Shown here piece by piece: positions 23,561 through 41,600 of a stretch of DNA of 64,000 nt (positions are counted from its first letter, which is position 1; each line of letters opens with the position of its first letter). The stretch is from Macrotis lagotis. Taxonomy: Eukaryota > Chordata > Mammalia > Peramelemorphia > Peramelidae. The stretch is taken from NCBI RefSeq assembly GCF_037893015.1, contig NC_133666.1, positions 460,194,594-460,258,593 on the forward strand. Direction: 5' to 3'. A program made the position numbers and the translations under genes. The notes beneath the pieces are model-generated. The model made no database searches and had not been told where the DNA came from. It saw only the letters and a program-made list of their open reading frames with translations.

Positions 23561-24247
23561 TTTTAAAAAGAGCTAAAGGGATGGGGCAGGTAACAGTGAT
23601 CAGGGAACAAATATTTCTTCTGGTAGTCAGGAGTATAAAAGGGCAATTATCCTTTGATACTTTCTAACTTCACAGGAGTAGGTTATGCTTAAGTTTATAG
23701 AATTTTAGAGCTACAGAAATCTTTATTCTTTAGAGATGATTTAGTCTAAGCTTGTTTTATTTTGAATTTTTAAACATTTATAAATTTTGTTTTGATATAA
23801 AAAAAAAAGACACTTCCCCAAAGCCACTCAAAGTTAGTTCTCTTTCAAGGGAAATAAGTCAGTCCTCAGAAGATTTAATCCCTGAAAAAGTTAAGTTTAT
23901 CAATTGTTAACAGAGAGTAAGGATGTATCCTTTCATTTTGACTTGTGTCTATGATGACTGTATATATTTGTGTTTCCTGCTCTCTTAGTAATTGTGTATA
24001 ATACTCACTGGTTCTATTCACTGCTTCATCTCACAGAGGCTCCCCTGCTTCCTATTTGTCATTGCTCAATATTGCAGGGATGTTCCATCATCCTCTCACA
24101 AGCATGTGTTCATCATTCCTCAATCACTGGGCACATGCTTTGAGGCTTTTATCACAAATGATGTTCTGGATATTTTTGCAATTATGAGTCGATGCTGATA
24201 AGCTCCTGAGTAGAGATGTGATAGAAACAGACAAAATCTAACATAGG
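23561..24247. other. Intergenic, nothing recognised
   Basis: No gene or clear repeat. Confidence 0.35.
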
Positions 24248-24262
24248 TCACCAGGGGGCGCA
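24248..24262 (+). promoter_or_regulatory. Strong CTCF-like motif (forward)
   Basis: TCACCAGGGGGCGCA agrees with the CTCF consensus CCASYAGRKGGCRS at 13 of 14 positions (24248-24261), missing only the first C. It lies in the head of a CORE-SINE remnant. Binding is inferred from the motif only. Confidence 0.6.
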
Positions 24263-24470
24263 CTGAATAGGGGGCTTCGAAGTTCAGGAAGACCTGAGTG
24301 TGAATTCTCCTTCAAATACTTATCAGCTTTGTGATCCAAGGCTAGTTTCCTCATCCCTAAAATACAGACAATAATAGCATCTACCTCAAAAGATTGTGGT
24401 AAGGTTTCAAATGAGATAACAAATGTAATACACTTTAAAAGCCTTAGCTATTATTATAATCTCTGGGTCA
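24263..24470 (+). repeat. CORE-SINE (MAR1/THER1-like) remnant
   Basis: Head begins near 24249, followed by 'ttcaggaagacctgagtgtg', the CORE, 'gtttcctcatccctaaaata', 'gcatctacctcaaaagattg' and 'ttagctattattat'. The head now carries the CTCF-like motif. Confidence 0.65.
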
Positions 24471-24815
24471 AGAGGAGCAGAATAATTTAGCAACACTTGT
24501 ATATTTCTAAGTTGCTCTCCCAAAAGCCAACTCTGGGGTGAGGAAACCCAGGTAGAGTGATTTGTCTAAGCTTACGAAAACAATCCTTTACTTTAGCCCA
24601 TAATTCCAACTATCAATGTATATTCTTTTTTTCATTAATTTAGGGTCCTCAGAACTCAAATTAAACCCCAGGGTTATGAAATGTTATTACAAATGAACCT
24701 GCCCTAGGCTCTGTAACCTAGCCCAGTTCAGTCTTACTCCATTCCTAGTACCCACATTTCACTTTGAGCTCCCTTTATTCAGGCCACTGCTATCAGAGAA
24801 TAACAACTTTGATCT

Positions 24816-24840
24816 CAATTCAATTCAATTCAATTCAACT
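24816..24840 (+). repeat. CAATT pentanucleotide microsatellite
   Basis: Almost five tandem CAATT units; the last ends in CAACT. Confidence 0.9.
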
Positions 24841-25454
24841 AGTCTCCAAAGAGACTAAAGGCAGACAGGCCCTAGCAGAACCTATTGAAAGAGTGTGAGA
24901 AGGAGTGACTCTAATTTCAAAGAACTGAGGAGGCAGTGGTTTCAATTATTCTGCATTTCTTCTAAAGGGAATAAATATGCTGTATATCTCCATACTCCAC
25001 ATATCCTTTTTAGCATCTCTCATGTGTCTTCTCTCCACCCTCAGAAAAAGCTGGAAAGGACTTATAAGCAATTGAGATGTAATAACATTACTCAGACGTT
25101 ATCATATTCTAAATATGTCTCTGGGTCCTAGGGGAAAGAGAAGATGTGATCATTGAGGGAGGGAAGATTTTAAAAGATCTGCTAATAAAGGGAGGGGGTA
25201 GCTAGGGAAATGGATGTTTTTAAAAAGTGTCGATGATGAAGGGACAAATCCCAATCAGTTCAAGAAGAGGAAAGACAATTCTGATAGTGCTGAGGAAAAG
25301 TTTTACTAAATAAACTCATCTCCCCTCTCTTTTACCCTGAGCCTTCAGGTCCTCACCACCCTAAACAAACCTAATAATGTAAGGATTTTCTAGAGATCCT
25401 TTGAACTGTTGCCCTCAGGGATAGATTCTGTAGATTCCCTTGGATGCTGGGCAC

Positions 25455-25600
25455 CCCTCCAGATCACAGAATCACAAATGGAACTAGAATTGGAAGGACC
25501 TTCGGGGTCATCTAGTTCATTTCATGCATGATATTGGAATAATTCTCTAACTTGGAATTCCAAAAGAGAAAACTATTTTAATTCATCACTAAGTGTTTTT
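25455..25600 (-). repeat. L3/CR1 3' remnant
   Basis: 'atcacagaatcacaaatgga ... ggaaggaccttcggggtcat ctag' is the reverse CR1/L3 end; the same opening occurs at 61530. I see no transposon remnant after this until 38579. Confidence 0.55.
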
Positions 25601-26348
25601 CCAGGTAAAAGACCTTCTTAACAGAAAAACTCCCATAGTGGCCTATCTATGCCTATTTTTATTTGTCTCCCTTAACAAGTTTACCTCTTTGAGTTTTCAG
25701 TTATTAAAGACTACACAGAAAGCATAGTAGTAACTCAACTTTAAACAACTGTTTCTTTTCTTGGCCTTGAGGCAGCATCAGCAGATAAGTTGAAATATAT
25801 GTTCCTTCGGTTAAAGAAATAATGGTTAAAAACACAATATTAAGCATTGATCAACCACGTCTGCCAACACTCCCCTACATCTGTCCAATTTTTAAATAAC
25901 ATCTCTAAAACTACTTACTGGGAAAAGCATCATTGTTTGGTAGTCATTAAGAAGCTAACCCATATTCAAAAGTAACCACCCATTAGGTAAATTACTACAC
26001 TTTTCCACACACACTTATTCCTCCCTCCTCCAACATCCCTCAAAGAATGCCCAATAAAATTTTAAATTCTGGTTATTTGATCCCTCCCCTCTCTTCTCCC
26101 CCAACTCAACTTGGCTTTAACTTTTCTTTCCCCAGGGTCTGGTTTCATTTGCTCTAGGCAGTTCCTAAAAATGCAAACCAATTCTGTCCCAAAGTTAGGC
26201 TCCCGTAGGTTGGGCACAGACTTTTGGAGGGTGTTGGATTTGGGAAAAGTACTGGCTTGGGCTGAGGCAGCAAGGCTTATTCGATTTTTAGGCTTTTTTT
26301 CCCCCTCTTCTCCAGCTTTCCCCCTGATTTAACTATCAACTAGACTCG

Positions 26349-26353
<5 letters not shown>

Positions 26354-26413
<60 letters not shown>

Positions 26414-26434
26414 TGTGTGTGTGTGTGTGTGTGT
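26354..26434 (+). repeat. Compound GA/GT microsatellite at the edge of the CpG island
   Basis: About 28 GA units followed by 12 GT units. G+C and CpG content rise sharply right after it. Frames through it are artefacts. Confidence 0.95.
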
Positions 26435-26776
26435 CAGCCGGCTCACTACAGTGCCCTGGTTAAGAGCGGGTTGAACAGCACCCCAGCAAAGGTGGAGTAC
26501 TAAAAGCCCGGCGTTTTTCCTCATCCGAGTCTGGAGAAGCCCCTGCCTGCGCCCCCTCCCTCGCCACGCGCTCTGTTGGGTTTTTGTCTCTGTTTCCAAG
26601 CTGGGGCAGACCTAGAAGCTCGCTTCTACTTTCCCAGCAGCTACTGCAGGAGGAGAAACGGCGAGTCAAAAATCTGAAAGAACATGAAAAAAAAGAGTTG
26701 GATGAAAATGAGGAGAAGCGGCCGCGGCTGGGGGCTGAGGCCGGGCTCCGCGAGCCCGGGGGAGCGATTTTGCTTG

Positions 26777-26827
26777 GTAACTTCGAAAGCTGCCCAGGGC
26801 AGCAGCCCGAGCGGCTTTCGAAGTTAC
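26777..26827. repeat. 14-bp perfect inverted repeat in the island
   Basis: GTAACTTCGAAAGC at 26777-26790 and its exact reverse complement at 26814-26827, with a 23-nt spacer that itself contains TGCCCAGGGCA. It could form a stable hairpin in DNA or in a 5' UTR. Confidence 0.95.
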
Positions 26828-28161
26828 AAAACAAAACATCTCCTCAGTAACAACTGTCCGGGCCAAGGCCTCCCTGCCATTCAGACTGTTGAGTCAGTGT
26901 GTCTGGCTGGGCAGGGCCTCACGTCACTGCTCCCGGCCTCCTCCTCCTCCTCCTTTCTCTTTCTTTCCTCCACCCCTCCTCCTCCTCCTCTACCCTTCCC
27001 CATGCGCTTAGCACTCCTAGCCGGATATGAGCCACCAATCCCAGCAACAAACAACCCTTTAAATTAAATAAAAAAGAAAACCACCACCAGAGGCCCGCCG
27101 AATGCTCGGGCGACTGGTTAACTCGCCTGATTCCAGTCTCCCCACCCCCACCCCCCGGCCCACATCTGTCCCTCGTTCTAGCTACAACAGCTGTTTTATC
27201 TCTGGCCCGGGCGGTGGAAGGAACTCTGCTACAGAAAGAGTAGCTTCCACGTTGTGTTGCGGTTTTTTTTTAAAGGTCCTGTTGTTGTCCCCTTGTGCTG
27301 CTTCGGCTGTGAATGTTCCCTTCTGTGCTGGGAAGCCCGGAGCCCGCAGGAAGGAGGAGGCTGGTGGGGAGGGCTCCCAAGGAGGAAAGCCTCGCTTGTT
27401 CATTTAAAGCGCTGTCACTGGGAAACGCCACCCTGGATTTTTTTTGAACCCCGTCCTCGGGGCATCCTCGGGGTCTCTCCCTCTGCCCGGGGGTGGGCGC
27501 CGTCTTTTAATGTACACGCCAAACCTAAAACAGGGGCGCCAAAGTCTGAGGACTTTTTTTTTTCGGGGGGGGGGGCTTGCGTGAGACCTCCGCGGGCTTA
27601 ACCTTATTTCCACGGAACGGGAGCAGCCAGCATCCCAGTGGGCCCAACCCCAAACAAAAACACCCCAGTGCTTTCAACCGGGGGCGGATCTGGATAGCTT
27701 ACGTCTCCGCTGGGCCACTTATTTGCGTGTTTGTTTTTGAAGCAATGGGGAAAGTATTACTATGACATGTGACAGGCTTGCTTCAGGAAAAAAAAAAGCG
27801 GAACCTATGCAGATAATATATATTAGGGAAAACACTCAATCTCGAGGAGGGGGGAGGGGAGACGAGAGTGGGTGGGCATGCGTTTCTTCAAAATCAGCAA
27901 AAAAACAGCATCTGGTATTTAAAAGGGCAATTTCATCAAGGACCTCCTGTTGGAGTCCTCCTAACTCTCAACCAAAATAAACTCGCAGGAACATGTGTTT
28001 ACTTAATGGCTAGTTTCTGTTTGAAATACCGGGAGAGGAGGAGGGGGCACCCAAGCAGGGGAGTGAGTCCTAAAAGTAGGAACTGTTTACCGAACCAGAT
28101 GAGCCGCCGCGATGTTTTCGCCCGCTTCCCATAAAGGCAGCAGCTGCCCCGGGGGGAGGGG

Positions 28162-28215
28162 GCAGCGGGGGGGGGGAGTTGGCAGCGGGGGGGGGAGTTG
28201 GCAGGAGGGGGTCCG
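28162..28215 (+). repeat. G-rich tandem repeat, G-quadruplex candidate
   Basis: Three imperfect units of roughly 20 bp, GGCAG(C)GGGGGGG...AGTT, with runs of nine to ten G in two units. It is preceded by further G runs from 28150. Confidence 0.8.
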
Positions 28216-28944
28216 CGCCTCCGCTGCGGCTGCAGCTACTGCGGCCCGAGTTGAATCAGGACGGGCGAAACGCGCGCGCGCACAAACATACACACGCAGA
28301 GACGTTTAAAGAGCATGTGGGCATGACAGAGTGTCTGCCGCCTCCGGCGTGCTCGGGATTTCGAAACTGCCTAGCCGTCCTGGTCCGGGGCTGCCAACCG
28401 CAGAGGGCAGACGGGTGGCGATCGCCGCTGGGAGTGTGGGTCTGCTAAGTACTTCCCCAAAGTAGGCTAGCTTTGTTGGGGGAGAGAGAGAGAGAAAGGA
28501 GAAGCGCCCAGAGCCCAGGCTCACCCAGGGGGTGAAGGGTCCTGCCCCTGCAGCAGACTTTGCCTTCTCTCCCCGCTCCATTCACAGGCAGCCTGGGGTC
28601 CGCCACCGCCGGGAGAGCTAAGTTACAGGGAGCTGTCAAAAAAAAAAAAGTCCCTTCCTTCTAGGGCAGGGAGGAGGAAAGAGAAGGGGCATCCTTTAAA
28701 AAAAAAAACCACCCTCTTCCAGTTTGATGATCAAAAGGGAGCCTAAGAAAGAAAGGCCAAAAAAAAAAGTGGGGGAGGGCTCCTCTCCTGACTGGCTGCT
28801 CGGTCACCATCGCCACGGTGCCAGTGAAGCGGGTCCCGGGAGCGGCACAAGCGGGGAAGGGTTTGGTTTCTTTTCTTTCCTCCCCTCCCCTTTTACTCCT
28901 GCGCCCTCCCCCCTTCCCCTCCCCCTCTTTTCTCTTGCCTCTAT

Positions 28945-28959
28945 CTGTCAGAGTGACAG
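28945..28959. promoter_or_regulatory. Paired TALE-homeodomain type sites (CTGTCA-GAG-TGACAG)
   Basis: Perfect inverted pair of the TGACAG hexamer bound by TGIF, MEIS and PKNOX proteins, 551 bases before the TGIF1 start codon. Binding is inferred from the motif only. Confidence 0.45.
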
Positions 28960-29509
28960 CAGCGAGGGAGGAGGCAAGAGGCCGCCAGTGCTGGGGCGGT
29001 CGGGCCGCGGCCGCTCTCGCTTACTCTCACTTACTCATTGCTGGAAGGTGCGGGTGTGGGGGGGTGGAGAATAAAGGGGGGGAGCTATTGAGGGGGAGAA
29101 GTTGGGGGTGGAGGAAGGACCTCCTGTACCTTCTCCCCTTTCCTTTCTCACTCTGACAGGCTGGGGCTTAAGGCGCTGTGGAGCACCGAAGCCAGGAGGG
29201 AAAGAACAAAGGACCAAAGTGGGGAGGGGAGGCCGGATTGGGGAGGGGACCAGCCCCCGGCCCGACTTGTAGGGAACGGGGAAGCCCCAAGTGTCAGTTG
29301 AATCCCCTCCGACTCGGAGGCGTCTGGGATTGTAGCGCCTGGTGTAGCCCTAACGGCCGCCCCCCCCCCCACCGTCTGCGAGAACTGTGGAGAAGAGGCA
29401 GAAAAGGGGAAAAGGGGGAAAGAGGCAGATCCCACCCTTGGCTCTGCTCCCCCTCTCTGGGCATTCAGAAATAAGAGTAACTTCCGCCCGGTGGAAGTAG
29501 AAATCAAGA

Positions 29510-36952
<7,443 letters not shown>

Positions 36953-37456
36953 TCCTTTTTTCAAGCAGCAGAATTCTCAAAAAAATGTTTGTTATGGTTC
37001 CTTGGGTCATGTCAAAAGACCAATGACTGCGTTATTTTATATATGTTTTTCTATTAATATTTGCACAAAGGATTGCTGAAATGAAGCTTCCTGTTACTGA
37101 GATGTCTTCAATGGAATATAGTCATTCCAAGAACTGTAAACTTAAAAGCTACTGTAGAAACAAAGGGTTTTCTTTTTTTTAAATGTTTCTTGGTAGATTA
37201 TTCATAATGTGAGATGTTTCCCAAGATCATGTGATTTTTTTTTTCTTATTCCCACCTTTCCCCTTTATTTTTGTTGGTATTTCTTTCAGACTGTGCAATA
37301 CTTAGTAAAGCTATAGTCTTCTTCTCATTCCCATGTGGAACAGGATGCTGACATACTGTCTACTAAAGAAATTTTCAATTTTTTTAAGCAAGTATGAACC
37401 TAGTTGATTGGTGTTGCCTTTTTCATGATGTAATAAAATATTTTCTTTAAAGTAAT
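36953..37456 (+). other. TGIF1: TGIF1 3' UTR (proximal form)
   Basis: A/T-rich sequence from the stop codon to shortly after AATAAA at 37432-37437, with a T/G-rich stretch (about 37468-37478) downstream as expected for cleavage. The exact cleavage site is inferred. Confidence 0.75.
37432..37437 (+). terminator. TGIF1: Polyadenylation signal AATAAA
   Basis: Canonical hexamer 480 bases after the stop codon, followed by a T/G-rich element. Confidence 0.75.
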
Positions 37457-38561
37457 GTACTGCAGAGTATTTTGTTGAGGAAGCACTTTCTAACATTAAG
37501 TAGGAGCTTGGATATAATTGAAAAATTATCCCCATGTGAACCAAAATAGGGAAATGTAAGATATATAATTTTTCACTCTGAAGGACCTGGGACCACACCA
37601 GGGTAGGTAAACCATTTGTTTCTATGTTATTTGAATGCTGATAGGGATGAGTCTTGGGTAGTATAACTTTTTCTGCTGAAAATTAATCATTTTATTAACC
37701 TTTAGCAGCCTAATTAATGTCACTAATTCTGTGCCATTTGAATACTGGTCTAGTGCTCAGCCATGAACATTTTTTTTTAATAATTTCAAATTGCACCAAG
37801 AACCATTTTTTTAAAAATGGTTATAACTTAACTGTGAATTTGCAAACTAACTTCTCCCTTTGTCTTCTGTAAGCCTGCTTCTTGATTTAAAATAAACTGT
37901 ACTTACTGATATGTACACGTTTGCAGATGAAACCAGGTACAAAACTAGAACTCATAGAAAGAAAAGAACTTGAAAAGTGTTTAAGGCCATGAAAGAAACA
38001 TTGAGACTCTGGCTACATTAGGACTATTAATAATATCTTTTAATCCTATTTTAACCACCTTCAAAGGTTAAGATTACCATACATTATTACATTGCCATCA
38101 GCTTTGTAATGGGAAACTTAGGACAGCTGAAAGGAATCTATAATGGCATTTTCACTTAATACCTTCCATCACCAAAAACCCCTTCTTTATAGTCATAAAT
38201 AACATGGACTGTTTGGTCATTTAAGTGCTTAACTCGTCATCCTTCTCAGCTCTAGAATGAATGCTTAATCTAGATAGATGGGGGGGGAAGAGAAGTACAT
38301 ATTTTCATTAACTTCTAATTGAAACTTAGTATTTCCATCAATCAGGAATATAGGCAACAGAAATTCTGACAAAGGGACCCTTGGATCACCAGACTTGGGG
38401 GGGGGGGGGGGATCATGATAAAAAAGTTTAAGTACTCTTTCTGAGCTGTTAGATTCCAAGAGGAATTTGACCAGAGAAGATAGCTGAGTCTGATATAAAT
38501 CCTTCTTTTCTTTTGATTAATGATTAATTCTGTCATGTTTCAAAATACTGTAGATTCTTTT
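37457..38561. other. TGIF1 downstream flank
   Basis: AT-rich, no gene. Contains poly-G runs at 38280-38287 and 38398-38411. Confidence 0.45.
37891..37896 (+). terminator. TGIF1: Possible distal polyadenylation signal
   Basis: A second AATAAA about 940 bases after the stop; it could give a longer 3' UTR. Confidence 0.4.
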
Positions 38562-38578
38562 TTAAGATTATAAAAAGA

Positions 38579-38751
38579 GGGGCGGATAGGTGGCGTAGTG
38601 GATAAAGCACCGGCCTTGGAGTCAGGAGTTACCTGGGTTCAAATCCAGTCTCAGACACTTAATAATTATCTAGGCATGTGGCCTTGGGAAAGCCACTTAA
38701 CCCCATTTGCCTTGCCAAAAAAAAAAAAAAACCCCTAAAAAAAAAAGCATA
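38579..38751 (+). mobile_element. Marsupial tRNA-headed SINE, perfect 17-bp TSD
   Basis: Full-length copy, flanked by the exact 17-bp duplication TTAAGATTATAAAAAGA at 38562-38578 and 38752-38768. It is the first transposon seen after the TGIF1 locus. Confidence 0.95.
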
Positions 38752-38854
38752 TTAAGATTATAAAAAGAATTTTGAATGTATAAAGACACAGTCAACTCTT
38801 GGGGATTATAACTTCATGCTGGTCTAGCAAGTGTTCAAGGACATCTCAGTTGAT

Positions 38855-38990
38855 CTTAACATCCACTCTGGTTTAGGCAGGTCAGATATTTTCTCCATTT
38901 TACAGATGATCAAGCAAGCTCCAAGGAATGACTTGCCCAAGCTTCCCACTCTAGGCACTTGATTTTAGAATCTTAATCCAATGCTTTCTT
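38855..38990 (-). repeat. MIR-like SINE remnant
   Basis: 'tttctccattttacagatga ... aatgacttgcccaagcttcc' reverse MIR pattern. Confidence 0.5.
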
Positions 38991-39439
38991 TGTACTTTCT
39001 GCTTGTTGGATTATCTTTGTTACTATAGAGATCATCAAAAGTTAGTTTTCATTCCCAAATTGATGCTATCTTACATAAGTGGCACATGTAAGCTAATTTA
39101 AATGTTAACTGAACTAAAATGTAATTCCTTCACTAAAGGCCTACTCTCTGGTCTTAACTTGCCAAGGGACCCTGTGTCCTCCAGGCCTCTCTGCCAGTGA
39201 GTCTGAGATCTGTCTGGTTCTACCTCAGGAAATAAAAATGTGTTAGCCATCATTCTATCTAGCTTTAGATCTGTAAATTCAGGAATGGCTAATCACCAGA
39301 GGGCTGGTCACAAGCAATGCATTCTTGGAGTTATAACACTTCATGAAGCCTCTGCAGTGTGGAGAGATACTGAGATCTCTAGATGAAATGACATACTTAA
39401 AATATTGATAATAAAATTTAAGGTATGGTTAATTAAGCT

Positions 39440-39560
39440 TGTTACAGTGGAAAGAATACTAGATTTGAAATTAGTAGACCAGGGTTTGAATCCTGACTCT
39501 GTTAACAATACCTGAGCAGTGGTATTGTTTGGGCAATGTCACTTTGCAGGTTTGAGTTTA
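39440..39560 (+). repeat. MIR-like SINE head
   Basis: 'acagtggaaagaatactaga ... agggtttgaatcctgactct' is a MIR-type head with a tRNA-like B box. Confidence 0.6.
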
Positions 39561-40239
39561 TACTCCTATGACAATAAAAACTTGTAAAAGTTAAATTAAT
39601 CGCCTTTTTCCATACCCTAGAGAAGGGAGTTTATAGCTTCCTACCTCCCTAATTTATAAACAATAATTGTGTTTAGGTATTAAAATAATTTTTAATGTTA
39701 CTGAAAAGATCTGTTGATTTAAAGCAATTTGCAATGTCATCTAGGTAAACTTGGTTAGTGTTTGAAGTTTCTAGACTAAAATCTTTAAAATTTACTTAAA
39801 GTAACTTTGAATCAGTTTGAAGTCAAGGCACTAATGAGTAAACCCTAGGATCTTAGGGAATTGGTAAGTACTCATTTCTGTCAGAACAAAGTGGTTTACC
39901 TTTGGAAACTAGCCAGGGAATAAAAAAACAATGATCAGAAACTGGAGTTTGAGGAACAGCAAGGACATTTTTTGATGGTGGGTAACTGGTTGTTAAGCTA
40001 ATTAACAAGAGGATGTGGCAAGCTTTGACCTAAAGTGAACTAAAAGTGAAATACTCAATAGATTGCTTTTTTGGATTAAGTTAAGGATGCCAGGTCTCAA
40101 AGCTAAAGATAAATGCTTTGTAACTAAAAGGGAAACAATGATTTGTGAAAGCTGTAATAGGGCCCATGAGGAAAATTTAGAATAAATAGGTATAAAATAC
40201 ACAAATGGCAATGATTGAGCAAATTTCGATGAAATGAAA
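39561..40239. other. Intergenic, nothing recognised
   Basis: AT-rich; no gene or clear repeat. Confidence 0.35.
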
Positions 40240-40700
40240 GTCTTTAAAATTCTTTATTATTTATAACATTCTTTTAAAAGTGAGTTCCAAATTCTTGCCC
40301 TCCCATTCTTTCCCCACCCACTAAGAAGGCAACAATATATCAATTATACACGTGAAAATATTTCCATATTAGCTAGAAAAATTAAGTGAGAAAATTATGC
40401 TTCAATTTGCACTCATTCGTCAGTTCTGTCTCTGGAAGTAGCAATTTTTTTTTATCATGAGTCATTTGCAATCGTCTTGGATCACTGTATCGATAAGAAT
40501 ATCCAGATCTTTCATAATTGATCATTATTACAATCTTGCTGTTACTCGGACCAATGGTTTTCCAATTTTTGCTTCACTTTGTATCAGTTCAATATTGTGC
40601 TCGTCATATTTTTCTGAAACTATCTCCCTCATCCTTTCCCACAGCACAATCACATGGCACAACTTGTTTAGCCATTCAGATCATTTAGAAATGCCACTTT
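40240..40700 (-). mobile_element. L1 3' region, reverse orientation
   Basis: 'tcagttctgtctctggaagt', 'tcatgagtcatttgcaatcg', 'acaatcttgctgttactcgg' and 'atttttctgaaactatctcc' are in the order of the reversed marsupial L1 3' region. The 90-codon frame at 40457-40729 is part of it. Confidence 0.65.
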
Positions 40701-41449
40701 TGAATGAATGGCTGCTTAGATGTTTATAGACACCAGGTAGAAGGGGCAGACTCTAAAAGGTATTTCAGATCTTAAAAGAAGCCTGAGGAAGATTTTTAAC
40801 AACAGCAGCAAAATAAGGCTAGAGGCAACCTTTGCCTTTTACCTTAGTAAGTCTCCAGAGGATAAATGGGTACTCTCCAACCCGGTCAAAATTTTTTTGT
40901 TTTCATGTTTTCCTTTATTAAAAAAAACTTGCTTTTCCAGGTCAGAATGATCCATGTCTTTGAAGCCTCTAATAATGTTCTTATTTTTGGCACTGTGATA
41001 CTGATTGTAAAAATTTCTTAGTGGTTAAATGGTTAATTTAGTGCCGGTTATTACCTTTACAGTTTTTGTCATTTGGTTACCAAACACAAACTTGAGAGAG
41101 ATTTTTTTGAGAGACAGTTTTATGTAATTTAATCTTTTTTTTAGTTCTCATGTTAGTTTGATCTATTAAGCAAGACTGAAACAAAATTGTTGAATTGTGT
41201 TGTCCGTATCAAATTTTATATGTGCAAAACTAACACATTATTACATTAGTCACCTTTCCCCCACCCCAGATGGTAGTAAGTCTGTACCATCTGGAATAGC
41301 ACTTTTAAAAATTCTCTGTTCAACATTCTCAGTTTTATGTCATTATCCGGTTTCACTTGTTTCAGTTGATCTCTTCTTGTAAATCTAGTATTTAAATGAA
41401 CTTGATGAGAAGTTACATTGCTGCGTTTTCACAGGTTCTCCAATAACAG
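40701..41449. other. Intergenic, nothing recognised
   Basis: No supported gene. Confidence 0.35.
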
Positions 41450-41600
41450 TATTGACAGAATATTAGAGCTAGAAGGGGCCTCATAGGTCTTGTAAACTTC
41501 CCTTGCCTAAAAATACGGTGCCCGATGCCACACAACTAGAAAGTTGGGGCAGACCCAGGCCTAGAGAGCAACCCCTCTAAAACCAGGATCCCTAGACCAT
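41450..41600 (-). repeat. MIR3/L3-like remnant
   Basis: 'attagagctagaaggggcct ... atgccacacaactagaaagt'. Confidence 0.45.

Noticed and set aside
26460..29507. Many open frames on both strands of the CpG island
   Set aside because: High G+C makes stop codons rare; the translations are proline/arginine/glycine-rich and none shows a known domain or a donor in phase with TGIF1 exon 2 that I could defend.
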